From positions 1-64,000 of the forward strand of contig JBILML010000004.1 in NCBI GenBank assembly GCA_044375555.1: a stretch of 64,000 bases of DNA, read 5' to 3'. Positions 8,163 to 16,709 of the stretch are shown here, piece by piece (positions within the stretch are counted from its first letter, which is position 1; each line of letters begins with the position of its first letter). The notes under the pieces are model-generated. The model did no database searches and had not been told where the DNA came from. It worked only from the letters and a program-made list of their open reading frames with translations. A program made the translations under genes and the position numbers. This DNA is from UBA967 sp044375555. Lineage in GTDB: Bacteria; Verrucomicrobiota; Verrucomicrobiia; Chthoniobacterales; Terrimicrobiaceae.

Positions 8163-9044
8163 TTATTTCAGCAGGCGGCGGAGGTAGGCGCCGTAGCTGG
8201 ATTTGCCGAGGCGGGTGATTTGGGATTCCAGATCGGCGAGGGTGATCCACTGATTTCGCAGGGCGATTTCTTCGAGGCAGGCGATCTTGAGACCTTGGCG
8301 GCGTTCGATGACGCTGACGAATTCGGCGGCTTCCATGAGCGATTCGTGCGTGCCGGTGTCGAGCCAGGCGGTGCCTCGGCCGAGTTGTTCGACATGGAGA
8401 GCTCCGGCTTCGAGATAGCGGCGGTTGAGGTCGGTGATCTCGAGTTCGCCACGGGCGGAGGGTTGGAGGTTGGCTGCGATCTCGACGGCGCGGTGGTCGT
8501 AGAAATAGAGGCCGGGAATGGCGAAATTCGACTTGGGAGTTTTTGGTTTTTCCTCCAGGGAGAGGACTCGACCGTCGGGAGCGAACTCGACGACGCCGTA
8601 GGCGCTGGGCTCGGCGACATGGTAGCCGAAGATGGTGGCACCATCCACGCGGGCGTCAGCGTTTTCCACTGCTTCGGTGAAATGCTGGCCGTAAAAAATG
8701 TTATCGCCCAAGACGAGAGCGGAGGGTTTGTCGCCGACGAATTCGGCGCCGATGTGATAGGCCTGCGCAAGGCCCTCGGGGCGGGGTTGCTCGGCGTAGT
8801 GGAGAGAGATTCCGAATTGCGAGCCGTCGCCGAGGAGTCGTTGGAAGAGGGGCAAATCCTCGGGGGTGGAGATCAGCAAAATCTCACGAATGCCGGAGAG
8901 CATGAGCACCGACAGCGGGTAGTAAACCATCGGCTTGTCGTAAACCGGCATGAGTTGCTTGCTGACGGCGATGGTGAGCGGGTAGAGGCGTGTGCCAGAG
9001 CCTCCGGCGAGGATGATGCCACGGCGCTGGGTGTTGTGTTGCAT
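8163..9044 (-). CDS. rfbA: Glucose-1-phosphate thymidylyltransferase
   Basis: This 293-residue enzyme makes dTDP-glucose from dTTP and glucose-1-phosphate, the first step of dTDP-rhamnose synthesis. The nucleotide-binding motif G-G-S-G-T-R-L-Y-P-L-T is at about residues 12-22, followed by S-K-Q-L-M-P-V-Y-D-K-P-M and later L-V-L-G-D-N-I-F-Y-G, all diagnostic of RfbA/RmlA. Length is normal. The ATG at 9044 was chosen over an in-frame extension to 9176 that runs through a simple repeat and into rfbB. It follows rfbB by 50 bp and is presumably co-transcribed with it. The later pathway genes rfbC and rfbD are not in the window. Confidence 0.95.
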   Translation of the reverse strand: MQHNTQRRGIILAGGSGTRLYPLTIAVSKQLMPVYDKPMVYYPLSVLMLSGIREILLISTPEDLPLFQRLLGDGSQFGISLHYAEQPRPEGLAQAYHIGAEFVGDKPSALVLGDNIFYGQHFTEAVENADARVDGATIFGYHVAEPSAYGVVEFAPDGRVLSLEEKPKTPKSNFAIPGLYFYDHRAVEIAANLQPSARGELEITDLNRRYLEAGALHVEQLGRGTAWLDTGTHESLMEAAEFVSVIERRQGLKIACLEEIALRNQWITLADLESQITRLGKSSYGAYLRRLLK

Positions 9045-9060
9045 GTTAGGGAGTGGAATT

Positions 9061-9091
9061 GACCACAGAGGACACAGAGAGCACAGAGGAG
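9061..9091. repeat. Degenerate ACAGAG-type tandem repeat
   Basis: Three to four imperfect 9-10 bp units (read on the plus strand as CCACAGAGG, ACACAGAGA, GCACAGAGG) lie in the short gap between rfbB and rfbA. The minus-strand version (CTCTGTG units) resembles the tails of the dispersed repeats near 38.1 and 51.5 kb. Confidence 0.6.
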
Positions 9092-9094
9092 ATT

Positions 9095-10162
9095 TTATTT
9101 TGCGGAGCCGAGGCGTTCGCGCTGATAGCGGGTTTTTGTGATGTCGTCGGTCCAACCACGGTTGGCGAGATACCAATCGACGGTTTTGGCGAGGCCGGTT
9201 TCGAACGACTCACGGGGCGACCAACCGAGTTCGCGTTGGATTTTTGCGCAATCGATGGCGTAGCGGCGGTCGTGGCCGGGACGGTCGGTGACATAGGTGA
9301 TCTGGGCGGAGAAGGAGGCGGCATCCGGGCGGGGTGATTTCGCATCGAGTAGCGCACAGAGGGTGTTCACCACATCGAGATTCGCGCGCTCGTTGAGTCC
9401 ACCGACATTGTAGGTTTCGCCGAGGCGGCCTTTTTGCAGGACGAGCCAGATGGCGGAGGCGTGGTCTTCGACAAAAAGCCAGTCGCGGATTTGCTGGCCG
9501 TCGCCATAGACGGGGAGGGGCTTTCCATCGAGCGCATTGAGGATCATCAAGGGGATGAGCTTTTCGGGAAAATGGTAGGGGCCGTAGTTGTTCGAGCAGT
9601 TCGTTGTGAGGGTGGGGAAGCCGTAAGTGTGCTGGAAGGCCCGGACGAGGTGGTCGCTGGCGGCTTTGGAGGCGGCGTAGGGGCTGTTCGGCGCGAAGGG
9701 CGTGGTTTCCGAAAAGGCGGGGTCGTTCGGTCCGAGAGTTCCGTAAACTTCATCGGTCGAGACATGGAGGAAACGGAACGCGGCGCGGCGGTCGTCGGGG
9801 AGGGATTTCCAATAATGGCGCGAGGCATTCAGGAGGCGGAGTGTGCCGGTGACATTCGTTTGCACGAAAGGCTCGGGCGAGTCGATCGAGCGATCCACAT
9901 GTGACTCGGCGGCGAAATTCAGCACGGCATCGATTTGATGCTCGGTGAGCAATCTCGAAACCAATTCCTCGTCCCCGATATCACCCTGTTGAAAAACATA
10001 GCGCGGATCGTCGGCGAGGTCCGCGAGGTTGGCGGGATTGCCCGCGTAGGTGAGCAGGTCGAGATTGACCAGTTTTTGTAGTGGCGAACCCGATTCGGTG
10101 AGCCTCTGCCGGATGAAATTGCTGCCGATGAATCCGCAGCCGCCTGTGACTAAAATATTCAT
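9095..10162 (-). CDS. rfbB: dTDP-glucose 4,6-dehydratase
   Basis: This 355-residue short-chain dehydrogenase-type enzyme converts dTDP-glucose to dTDP-4-keto-6-deoxyglucose. The NAD motif T-G-G-C-G-F-I-G-S-N-F is at residues 6-16, the S-T-D-E-V-Y-G-T-L block provides the dehydratase Asp-Glu pair, and the catalytic Tyr-x-x-x-Lys is in S-P-Y-A-A-S-K. Length fits RfbB. A good Shine-Dalgarno (GGGAGGGG) stands just before the ATG, which is unusual in this window. It is upstream of rfbA on the same strand. Confidence 0.95.
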   Translation of the reverse strand: MNILVTGGCGFIGSNFIRQRLTESGSPLQKLVNLDLLTYAGNPANLADLADDPRYVFQQGDIGDEELVSRLLTEHQIDAVLNFAAESHVDRSIDSPEPFVQTNVTGTLRLLNASRHYWKSLPDDRRAAFRFLHVSTDEVYGTLGPNDPAFSETTPFAPNSPYAASKAASDHLVRAFQHTYGFPTLTTNCSNNYGPYHFPEKLIPLMILNALDGKPLPVYGDGQQIRDWLFVEDHASAIWLVLQKGRLGETYNVGGLNERANLDVVNTLCALLDAKSPRPDAASFSAQITYVTDRPGHDRRYAIDCAKIQRELGWSPRESFETGLAKTVDWYLANRGWTDDITKTRYQRERLGSAK

Positions 10163-10193
10163 GCCCCTCCCTCGCTCCTCTGCCTGATTGTTT

Positions 10194-10400
10194 TTATTCC
10201 GTGTCTTCGCCTTCGCTCAAGACCTCATCGAGTTTGTCCTCAAACTCGTCCAGTCCGGTGCTCGGGATGATTACCGAATTGCGCCGCCCATGGGCCGCCT
10301 CGGTAATCTTGAGAAACCGTCCGCGTTCATTTTCACGCAGTTCGATAATAAAGTGCTTCCGCTCGATCGTGAGCTCACGGGATGAGATTGTGTCTTCCAT
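10194..10400 (-). CDS. Pur-alpha-like nucleic-acid-binding protein (DUF3276 type)
   Basis: The 68-residue product starts at the ATG at 10400; a 28-residue extension to 10484 is Trp/Cys-rich and unlikely. The pattern F-I-I-E-L-R-E-N-E-R-G-R-F-L-K-I-T-E then R-N-S-V-I-I-P is the bacterial PUR repeat found in Spirochaetes, Bacteroidetes and Verrucomicrobia, a single-stranded nucleic-acid-binding fold that dimerises. The C-terminus is strongly acidic. It sits alone between rfbB and an aminopeptidase; the regulatory target is unknown. Confidence 0.8.
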   Translation of the reverse strand: MEDTISSRELTIERKHFIIELRENERGRFLKITEAAHGRRNSVIIPSTGLDEFEDKLDEVLSEGEDTE

Positions 10401-10484
10401 TAATAACTTGGGGTAGCCGGGATAACTACCCGATCCCCATCCCCACTCGCAACAGCAAAAGGGCGCCCAATTTTCTATCCGCAA

Positions 10485-11606
10485 TCACCGCGCCTTGCCG
10501 AGGAGTTGGTCGGGGTTGAGTTTTTTCAACGCAGGGAGCGTGAAGAGGCCGTCTTTGCGGATGAGTTTGCCGTCGAACCACACCTCGCCGCCGCCGTAGT
10601 CGGGGCGCTGGATGCAGACCATGTCCCAGTGGATGCGGCTGGTGTTGCCATTGCCGGCGGTCTTGTAGGCCTGGCCGGGTGTGAAGTGGAAGGAGCCGGC
10701 GATTTTTTCGTCGAACAAAATGTCGCGCATCGGATGCAGGATGTGCGGGTTGAAGCCGAGCGAGAATTCGCCGATGTAGCGCGCGCCGGCGTCGCTGTCC
10801 AAAATGCGGTTGAGCGCGGCGGTGTTGTTGGCGGTGGCCTTCTCGATGCGGCCTTCGGAAAATTCGAGCCGCACATTGTCGAAGGCGTGGCCTTGATAAA
10901 TGCTCGGGACATTGAAGGTGACATGACCCTCGACGCTTTTTTTCACCGGGCAGGAAAAAACCTCGCCGTCTGGGATGTTGCGGTCACCGCCGCAGGTCAC
11001 GGAGCCGATGTTTTTAATGGAGAATCGGAGGTCCGTGCCGGGGCCTTTGAGGTTGACCTTGTCGGTGCGGTCCATGAGTGCCTTGAGCGCGGCCATGCCG
11101 GGGGCCATGCGGCCGTAGTCGAGCGTGCAGACTTTGAAAAAGAAATCCTCGAACGCCGGCGTGCTCATCTGCGCCTGCTGAGCCATGGCGGGCGTGGGCC
11201 AGCGGAGGACGACCCACTTGGTTTTGTTGATGCGCCAATCCATGACGGGCCGCATCTTGCCGGCGATGAGTTGCATTTTCGCATCGGGCACATCGCTCAT
11301 CTCGGTGATGTTGTGGCTGCCGCGGACAGCGATGTAGGCATCCATCTTTTTCATGCGGGCGAGTTCCACGGCGGCGCCGATCGCGAGCCCAGCTTCCTCG
11401 GCGCCAAGAGCCATCTCGCGCGAGAGTCGGGCGTGGTGGTTTTGAACGAACGGAATGGCTTGGCAGGCGCGGACGGCGCGGATCAGGGCGACGCCGATCG
11501 AGTCGGGCACATCAAAAAGGTCGATGAGGACTTTTTCGCCCGGGCGGAGTTTCGTGGAGTGTTTGGTGAGGACGGCGGCGAGGCTGTCGCAGCGTGGATC
11601 TTGCAT
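10485..11606 (-). CDS. M29-family aminopeptidase (AmpS/aminopeptidase T type)
   Basis: The 373-residue product matches the metallo-aminopeptidase M29 family. G-G-D-R-N-I-P-D-G-E-V-F carries the first metal-binding Glu, and the C-terminal A-G-N-G-N-T-S-R-I-H-W-D-M-V carries the His/Asp ligands and is the family signature. It is somewhat shorter than typical members (about 400 residues). No signal peptide is present, so it is cytoplasmic. It lies 7 bp after the YqjK-position gene on the same strand and may share its transcript. Confidence 0.85.
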   Translation of the reverse strand: MQDPRCDSLAAVLTKHSTKLRPGEKVLIDLFDVPDSIGVALIRAVRACQAIPFVQNHHARLSREMALGAEEAGLAIGAAVELARMKKMDAYIAVRGSHNITEMSDVPDAKMQLIAGKMRPVMDWRINKTKWVVLRWPTPAMAQQAQMSTPAFEDFFFKVCTLDYGRMAPGMAALKALMDRTDKVNLKGPGTDLRFSIKNIGSVTCGGDRNIPDGEVFSCPVKKSVEGHVTFNVPSIYQGHAFDNVRLEFSEGRIEKATANNTAALNRILDSDAGARYIGEFSLGFNPHILHPMRDILFDEKIAGSFHFTPGQAYKTAGNGNTSRIHWDMVCIQRPDYGGGEVWFDGKLIRKDGLFTLPALKKLNPDQLLGKAR

Positions 11607-11612
11607 GGTGGA

Positions 11613-11987
11613 TTAGCGGGAAAATTTTTCGGCAAACTCGCCAACGCGTCGCGCGGCGTAGGCGGAGAGCGCGGGGCGGGCGAGGGGATAGGCGATTTTG
11701 AAAAGCGCGAGCAGAATGCTCCAGAGGCCCGCCGCGCCGGAGAGGCGGGATTTTTTCGCGGGCTCGAGGGATTTGCCTTTAAGGGTTTTTGTGACGACGC
11801 GGGTTTTCGGTCCCGCGAGAATCCAACCAAGGGCCGCCGCTCCGCCGAGCCAAGCGAGGGGTTTGTTGCGGACGGATTTTTTGAATTTCGAGACGAGGTT
11901 CACTTCCTCCACGATGGCGTTGGCATCGCGTGTGATGGCGACGCGGCTGCGGCGCAAGTCTTCGAGGATTTTCTCCTTCGCGGTCAT
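11613..11987 (-). CDS. Small protein in the YqjK position of a YqjDEK-like trio
   Basis: The 124-residue product begins with a charged helix (residues 1-40, containing R-R-S-R-V-A-I-T-R-D-A) and has one or two weakly hydrophobic segments (about 45-58 and 85-105). Its sequence is too divergent to name with confidence. It starts inside the end of the holin-like gene (4-bp overlap), which in turn follows a DUF883 protein, the same order as yqjD-yqjE-yqjK of Enterobacteria. A membrane-associated role is inferred. Confidence 0.6.
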   Translation of the reverse strand: MTAKEKILEDLRRSRVAITRDANAIVEEVNLVSKFKKSVRNKPLAWLGGAAALGWILAGPKTRVVTKTLKGKSLEPAKKSRLSGAAGLWSILLALFKIAYPLARPALSAYAARRVGEFAEKFSR

Positions 11988-12421
11988 GGTCGCTTCTCTT
12001 TGCGGAGGGCTTCGATATCCGCCGTGATCTCGCGGCGCGTGGTCTCAAAGAGTTTCGTCCGGCAGAGGGCCTTGATGCGATTCACGCACACGGCGGCGAT
12101 CACCAAATGGAGCGTGGTAAATCCTGCAAGAATCCAGAACCAGGAAACTCCGAGGAAGTGGGCAGCGAAAAACGCGACGGCGATCACGAGTAGCGCGTAG
12201 CCAAAGCCGGCGAAAAACAAAGCGACCAGCAAGAGCAGACCGACCCGCAAGCCGAGAGCGAGCGCTTCTTTCGATTCCTCGCCAGCGAGGGCGGCGAGGT
12301 TTTGGAAATACGACGCGACAGAACCGAGCAGGCTGAGGATTTCCTCAAAAAGCCCCCGGGGCTCCTCCCGCAACGCCGGTTTGGCTGAGTTGGCGGGATC
12401 GACCGATCCGTTCAGAGCCAA
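11984..12421 (-). CDS. YqjE-like membrane protein (phage holin superfamily III)
   Basis: The 145-residue product has two adjacent hydrophobic segments at about residues 57-84 and 90-112, flanked by an N-terminal amphipathic region and a basic C-terminus. This is the layout of the Phage_holin_3_6/YqjE family. It starts six bases after the DUF883 gene stop and overlaps the next gene by 4 bp. YqjE-type proteins are inner-membrane proteins linked to stress and ribosome hibernation through YqjD in E. coli; that role here is only inferred. Confidence 0.8.
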   Translation of the reverse strand: MALNGSVDPANSAKPALREEPRGLFEEILSLLGSVASYFQNLAALAGEESKEALALGLRVGLLLLVALFFAGFGYALLVIAVAFFAAHFLGVSWFWILAGFTTLHLVIAAVCVNRIKALCRTKLFETTRREITADIEALRKEKRP

Positions 12422-12427
12422 AGTAGG

Positions 12428-12829
12428 TCAGCGGCGGAGGATGAGGCCGAAAAGGAAGCCCACGCCGAGAGCGATGCCCACGGACTGAAGCGGGTTCGAT
12501 CGGATGTAGGCTTCGGCTTCGCTCTGATAATCCTCAGCGTAGGCAGAGGCGTCGCTGTAAACCGACTGCGCGCGGCCGCGAAACTCGTCGGCTTTCGTGC
12601 GGGCTTGGTCACGGATGTCTCCGTAGGAAGCGCTGGCCGCTTCGCCGAGGTCCTTGGCGGCGGCACCCAAATGCTCGCGTCCGGCGTCATAGGCGGACTT
12701 GGCGTGTTTTTTCACGGTTTCCCCGACGGCGCGACCGGCTTCGGTGGCGGCATCGAGGGCCTTTTTGGCGTGCTCGGAACTGCTTTCCAGCTTCTTGGCG
12801 GCAATGTTGTTGTCGTTGGTATCGCTCAT
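12428..12829 (-). CDS. DUF883 (YqjD/ElaB-like) membrane-anchored protein
   Basis: The 133-residue product is an Ala/Lys/Glu-rich helical chain with a single C-terminal transmembrane helix (I-R-S-N-P-L-Q-S-V-G-I-A-L-G-V-G-F-L-F-G) ending in Arg-Arg. This is the DUF883 signature of YqjD, ElaB and YgaM, which tether ribosomes to the inner membrane in stationary phase in E. coli. The frame stays open upstream to 14869, but that part is antisense to galK and cysE; the ATG at 12829 gives a normal family length. It is divergent from galK. Confidence 0.88.
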   Translation of the reverse strand: MSDTNDNNIAAKKLESSSEHAKKALDAATEAGRAVGETVKKHAKSAYDAGREHLGAAAKDLGEAASASYGDIRDQARTKADEFRGRAQSVYSDASAYAEDYQSEAEAYIRSNPLQSVGIALGVGFLFGLILRR

Positions 12830-12910
12830 AAGTTTGTTTTCCTTCGCCCGAATCCTGCCACACAAAAGCTGCTTGGCAAGCCGCAACCCCCCCGCAATCA
12901 TCACGCTTGT

Positions 12911-14002
12911 ATGTCCATCACCACCTTTGCTCCAGGCCGCGTCGAGATCCTCGGAAATCACACCGATTACAACGGGGGTGTTGTCCTCTCCGCCGCGCTC
13001 CATCTGGGCATTACGGCCACCGGCGAGAAATTGCCGGACGGTCTCGTGGAATTGACCAGCGGCGACGCGGGGACTGTGGAAAAATTTGACCGCACCAAGG
13101 GATTGCAGCGCACCGGACAATGGACCGATTACCCGCTGGGTGTCGCGGAAATGCTCGCCCGCGCCGGTGCCGAGGCGGGAGGTTTTGCCATTCGCTACGA
13201 TTCGACCCTGCCGACTGGGGCGGGGCTCTCGAGTTCCGCCGCGCTGGAGGTTGCCACGGCCGCGCTGTTGATGAAGCTCTACCCGTTCTCTCTCCCGCGC
13301 ATGGATGTCGCGAAACTCTGCCGCCGCGCCGAAAATGAATTCGTTGGCGTCAATTGCGGCCTGCTCGATCAGGCGTCGTCGGTTTTTGGCCTCAAGGACC
13401 ACCTCGTATTTCTCGATTGCCGCGCCGAGTCGGTGAAAAACATCCCGCTGCCCTCGCACTTCGGCCTGCTGATCATCAACTCTGGCGTGAAACACGCCCT
13501 CGTCGGCGGCGAATACAACGAACGTCGCGAGCAATGCTTCGAAGCCGCCCGGCGCATGGGTGTCGAGGCCTTGCGGGATGTCACGATGGCGCAACTCGAA
13601 GCCGCCGAAATGCCCGACTTGGCGAAACGCCGCGCCCGACATGTGGTGGGTGAGAACGAACGGGTGTTCCAAGCCATTGATGCTCTTAATTCTGGAGATG
13701 GCGCACTCCTTGGAACCCTCATGACCGCTTCGCACCGGAGTTCGATGGATAATTTCGAAAACAGCACGGCGGAACTCGATCTCCTCGTTGATCTTGCAAT
13801 TAAACAAAAAGGCTGCCTCGGCGCGCGCTTGAGCGGGGGAGGGTTTGGCGGGGCGATCGTCGCTCTGGTAGAAATGCAAGACGCTGACAGCGTTTTGTTT
13901 GAGGTAAAAAAATCCTACGAAGCCCAAACGCACCATGAAGCCACCGGCTATCTCTGCCGCGCAGGCGATGGCGCGTTGCCTCCCGACGGCTCCGGAGCCT
14001 GA
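12911..14002 (+). CDS. galK: Galactokinase
   Basis: This 363-residue GHMP-family kinase phosphorylates galactose at C1. The N-terminal signature A-P-G-R-V-E-I-L-G-N-H-T-D-Y-N-G-G is at residues 7-23. The phosphate-binding P-T-G-A-G-L-S-S-S-A-A-L-E follows at about 104, and the C-terminal G-G-G-F-G-G-A-I-V motif at about 316. The usual signature Glu (I-G-E-H) is Asn here. Length is slightly below the usual 380-390. galT and galE proper are not adjacent. The ATG at 12911 begins directly at the conserved N-terminus. Confidence 0.9.
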   Translation: MSITTFAPGRVEILGNHTDYNGGVVLSAALHLGITATGEKLPDGLVELTSGDAGTVEKFDRTKGLQRTGQWTDYPLGVAEMLARAGAEAGGFAIRYDSTLPTGAGLSSSAALEVATAALLMKLYPFSLPRMDVAKLCRRAENEFVGVNCGLLDQASSVFGLKDHLVFLDCRAESVKNIPLPSHFGLLIINSGVKHALVGGEYNERREQCFEAARRMGVEALRDVTMAQLEAAEMPDLAKRRARHVVGENERVFQAIDALNSGDGALLGTLMTASHRSSMDNFENSTAELDLLVDLAIKQKGCLGARLSGGGFGGAIVALVEMQDADSVLFEVKKSYEAQTHHEATGYLCRAGDGALPPDGSGA

Positions 14003-14053
14003 TTCCAAGCGGATTCTCGACAAATCCCCGCGCGGGTCGGTAGTCTTGCCCAC

Positions 14054-14965
14054 ATGCCAAGCCGCCTCGCCGGGATTTCCGAAAAAATTCTCACCTCCTA
14101 CGAGGCGGTGGGCGGTTTGAATAATACCGACCGCCACAACCTCCCTTCTAAACGCGCCGTCGATTCGCTGTGCGAGCAGTTGTTGCAGGTGTTGTTTCCC
14201 GGTTTCCACGACGAGCATCCCATCCACAAAAACGAACTCGCCGAAACCACCCGCATCCGCCTCGAGGCCCTTGCCGAGCGGCTCGGAGCGCAGATCGCGC
14301 GGAGCATTCGCTTGAACGATCCGAAGGCGACCGATGAAAATGCGGCCGAGGTTTTGCTCCGTTTTCTCGATCAAATCCCCGCCATCCGCGAACTTCTCCG
14401 CACAGACATCCAAGCCGCCTTCGAAGGCGACCCCGCCGCGACGAGCGACGAGGAGATTATTCTTTCGTATCCATGCCTCGAGGCGATTGCCGTCCAGCGT
14501 TCGGCGCACCTTCTTTACAAAGAAGGCATCAAACTCCTGCCCCGTATGATGACCGAGTGGGCGCACTCCCGCACGGGGATCGACATCCATCCGGGCGCCA
14601 AAATCGGGCCTTACTTTTTTATCGACCACGGAACGGGGGTCGTGATTGGCGAGACCTGCGTGATCGGAAATCATGTAAAGCTCTACCATGGAGTCACTCT
14701 CGGCGCTCGGAGTTTTGCCAAGGACGACCGCGGCCAGATCGTCAAAGGCGGCCAACGCCACCCTGCAGTGGGAGATTTTGTTACGATTTACCCGAATTCC
14801 ACGATTTTGGGTGGGGAAACTCTCATTGGCAACGGTAGCACCATTGGCGCCAATGTTTTCCTCATGCACAGCGTCCCTGCCGGATCACTCGTGGTTTACG
14901 AGGAGAAACAACTGCGTATTTTGGAGAAGTCCAAACCCGCCACCGAACTCGAATGGAGTATCTAG
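14054..14965 (+). CDS. cysE: Serine O-acetyltransferase
   Basis: The 303-residue enzyme makes O-acetylserine from serine and acetyl-CoA, the first committed step of cysteine synthesis. An N-terminal helical domain (1-190) precedes a left-handed beta-helix with hexapeptide repeats and the catalytic motif G-I-D-I-H-P-G-A-K-I-G and I-D-H-G-T-G-V-V-I-G-E-T. It is the long (EpsC-like) form. Its last 13 bp overlap the cysteine desulfurase start, which couples cysteine supply to sulfur mobilisation. Confidence 0.93.
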   Translation: MPSRLAGISEKILTSYEAVGGLNNTDRHNLPSKRAVDSLCEQLLQVLFPGFHDEHPIHKNELAETTRIRLEALAERLGAQIARSIRLNDPKATDENAAEVLLRFLDQIPAIRELLRTDIQAAFEGDPAATSDEEIILSYPCLEAIAVQRSAHLLYKEGIKLLPRMMTEWAHSRTGIDIHPGAKIGPYFFIDHGTGVVIGETCVIGNHVKLYHGVTLGARSFAKDDRGQIVKGGQRHPAVGDFVTIYPNSTILGGETLIGNGSTIGANVFLMHSVPAGSLVVYEEKQLRILEKSKPATELEWSI

Positions 14966-16098
14966 ACCACAACGCCACGACCCCGCTCGCGCCCGAAGCG
15001 CGCGAGGCGATGTTGCCGTTTCTTGAAGCGGAATTCGGCAACCCCTCGTCCATCCACGCGGCTGGTCGTCGTGCCCGGGCGTCGGTGGATGATTCCCGCG
15101 ACCGTCTCGCGGCGATCCTTGGCGCGCGGCCGCACGAGATCATTTTCACCGGTGGTGGCACCGAATCCTGCAACCTCGCCGTGATGGGACTCGCCCGCTC
15201 CCAGTCTGCAAAAGGAAAACATCTCATCATCTCGGCGATCGAGCATCACGCCGTGCTCCACGCCGCCGAGCATTTGGCGAAACACGAAGGCTTCGAGGTT
15301 TCGATCCTCCCCGTTGATGCCTCGGGAATCATCGATCCCCAAAACCTCGCCGCCATGCTCCGCCCTGACACCGTTCTGGTTTCGGTGATGCACGCCAACA
15401 ACGAAACCGGCGCGATCCAGCCGATCGAGCGCCTCGCCGAAATCTGCGCCGCGCAAGGGGTCTTTTTCCACACCGATGCGATCCAGTCGTTCGGCAAACT
15501 TCCGCTCTCGGTGAAAATGCCCGGCCTCACCGCGCTCTCGATCACCGCTCACAAATTCTATGGCCCGAAAGGCGTCGGAGCGCTTTGGCTCTCGGCGGGA
15601 ATTTCCATCGAGCCGACTGCCTTCGGCGGAGCGCACGAGAATTCCCGCCGCCCCGGCACCGAAAATGTCGCCGCCATCGCGGGTCTGGCCGCCGCCGCCG
15701 AATACGCCACCGCGCAGGCCGCTTTCCAATCCGCGCGTCTGGAACCGCTCCGCGAGCGGCTCTGGAACTCGATCCACGCATCCTGCCCGAATGCGATTCG
15801 CAATGGCGATCCCACCCGCTCCTTGGCGAACACGCTCAATGTCAGCTTCCCCGGCGCGGACGGCGAATCGCTTTTGATGGGCCTTGATCTCGAGGGCGTG
15901 TGCGTTTCCAGCGGATCGGCTTGCATGGTCGGCTCGATCCTGCCCTCGCATGTCCTCCTCGCCATGGGAGTCGAGACCGCCACCGCGCTGGCAACCGTTC
16001 GTTTTTCCATGGGCCACAGCACTACGGAGGCGGACATCGATCGCGCCGCCGTCGCCGTGGCCCGCGTCCTGCAACTCCAACCCGCCCTCGCCGCGTGA
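14953..16098 (+). CDS. Cysteine desulfurase (NifS/IscS class)
   Basis: This 381-residue PLP enzyme releases sulfur from cysteine as a persulfide for Fe-S cluster and thio-cofactor assembly. The conserved start Y-L-D-H-N-A-T-T-P, the PLP lysine in S-I-T-A-H-K-F-Y-G-P-K-G and the persulfide Cys in S-S-G-S-A-C-M-V-G are all present. The Cys loop marks group I (NifS/IscS). It overlaps cysE by 13 bp and its TGA overlaps the GTG of the SprT gene. No iscU scaffold is in the window. mnmA, a user of the sulfur, is 36 kb away. Confidence 0.92.
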   Translation: MEYLDHNATTPLAPEAREAMLPFLEAEFGNPSSIHAAGRRARASVDDSRDRLAAILGARPHEIIFTGGGTESCNLAVMGLARSQSAKGKHLIISAIEHHAVLHAAEHLAKHEGFEVSILPVDASGIIDPQNLAAMLRPDTVLVSVMHANNETGAIQPIERLAEICAAQGVFFHTDAIQSFGKLPLSVKMPGLTALSITAHKFYGPKGVGALWLSAGISIEPTAFGGAHENSRRPGTENVAAIAGLAAAAEYATAQAAFQSARLEPLRERLWNSIHASCPNAIRNGDPTRSLANTLNVSFPGADGESLLMGLDLEGVCVSSGSACMVGSILPSHVLLAMGVETATALATVRFSMGHSTTEADIDRAAVAVARVLQLQPALAA

Positions 16099-16709
16099 AA
16101 TATCAACAACTTCTCATGGATTTCGGTCGTTCCGTCATGCGACGCGTTCGCGCCAAGCCGGATGATCTCGCCAAACCCCGACGCAATTCGCGCCTGCGCC
16201 ACGATCCGTTGCTCGAGGATTTCGCCAACCAACTTCTCAAGGCCGCAGGTTGCCGTCATTTGAAAGTCCGAGTTTTTTGGAATCCCGCGCTCCGCACCAC
16301 CGCCGGCATGGCGATGTGGTCTGATCGGATGGTGGTGCTGAATCCCAAGCTCGTTGAAGTTTCAGCCGCCGAGGTTCAGCGCACGCTCCGCCATGAACTC
16401 GCCCATCTGCTCGCACACCACCGCGTCGGCCGCCGCCGCATCGAGGCCCATGGCGAGGAATGGCGCAAGGCCTGTTCCGATCTGGGAATTCCGCATGAGT
16501 CGCGCTGCCACGAGCTTCCCTTCAAGCGCCGCCGCGTCGCCCGCAAATTTTTCTACGCCTGTCCCGAGTGCTCGACCGTTCTCGCCCGCGTGAAGCCTCT
16601 CCGCCACACCGCCGCCTGCATCAAATGCTGCCGCAAACACAATGGGGGGAAATACCACGCCAGCTTCCGCTTCCGTCCAGCCGAAAGACCGGACAAGATC
16701 GCGGCGTGA
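16095..16709 (+). CDS. SprT-like zinc metalloprotease domain protein
   Basis: The 204-residue product has the HExxH motif in R-H-E-L-A-H-L-L-A-H-H (about residue 101) and a C-terminal zinc ribbon (C-P-E-C, then C-I-K-C), the SprT/Spartan layout. I chose the GTG start at 16095, which overlaps the upstream stop as GTGA; the alternative is the ATG at 16116. The next gene starts with the same GTGA arrangement. SprT-like proteins in eukaryotes degrade DNA-protein crosslinks; bacterial roles are poorly known. The linkage to a desulfurase is probably only translational convenience. Confidence 0.82.
   Translation: MKYQQLLMDFGRSVMRRVRAKPDDLAKPRRNSRLRHDPLLEDFANQLLKAAGCRHLKVRVFWNPALRTTAGMAMWSDRMVVLNPKLVEVSAAEVQRTLRHELAHLLAHHRVGRRRIEAHGEEWRKACSDLGIPHESRCHELPFKRRRVARKFFYACPECSTVLARVKPLRHTAACIKCCRKHNGGKYHASFRFRPAERPDKIAA

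Noticed and set aside
12830..14869. Long minus-strand open frame continuous with the DUF883 gene
   Set aside because: It is antisense to galK and cysE and has no family features; high GC leaves long antisense frames open. The ATG at 12829 gives a normal DUF883 protein.
14962..16080. 372-codon minus-strand open frame
   Set aside because: Exact antisense of the cysteine desulfurase, with no recognisable domain.
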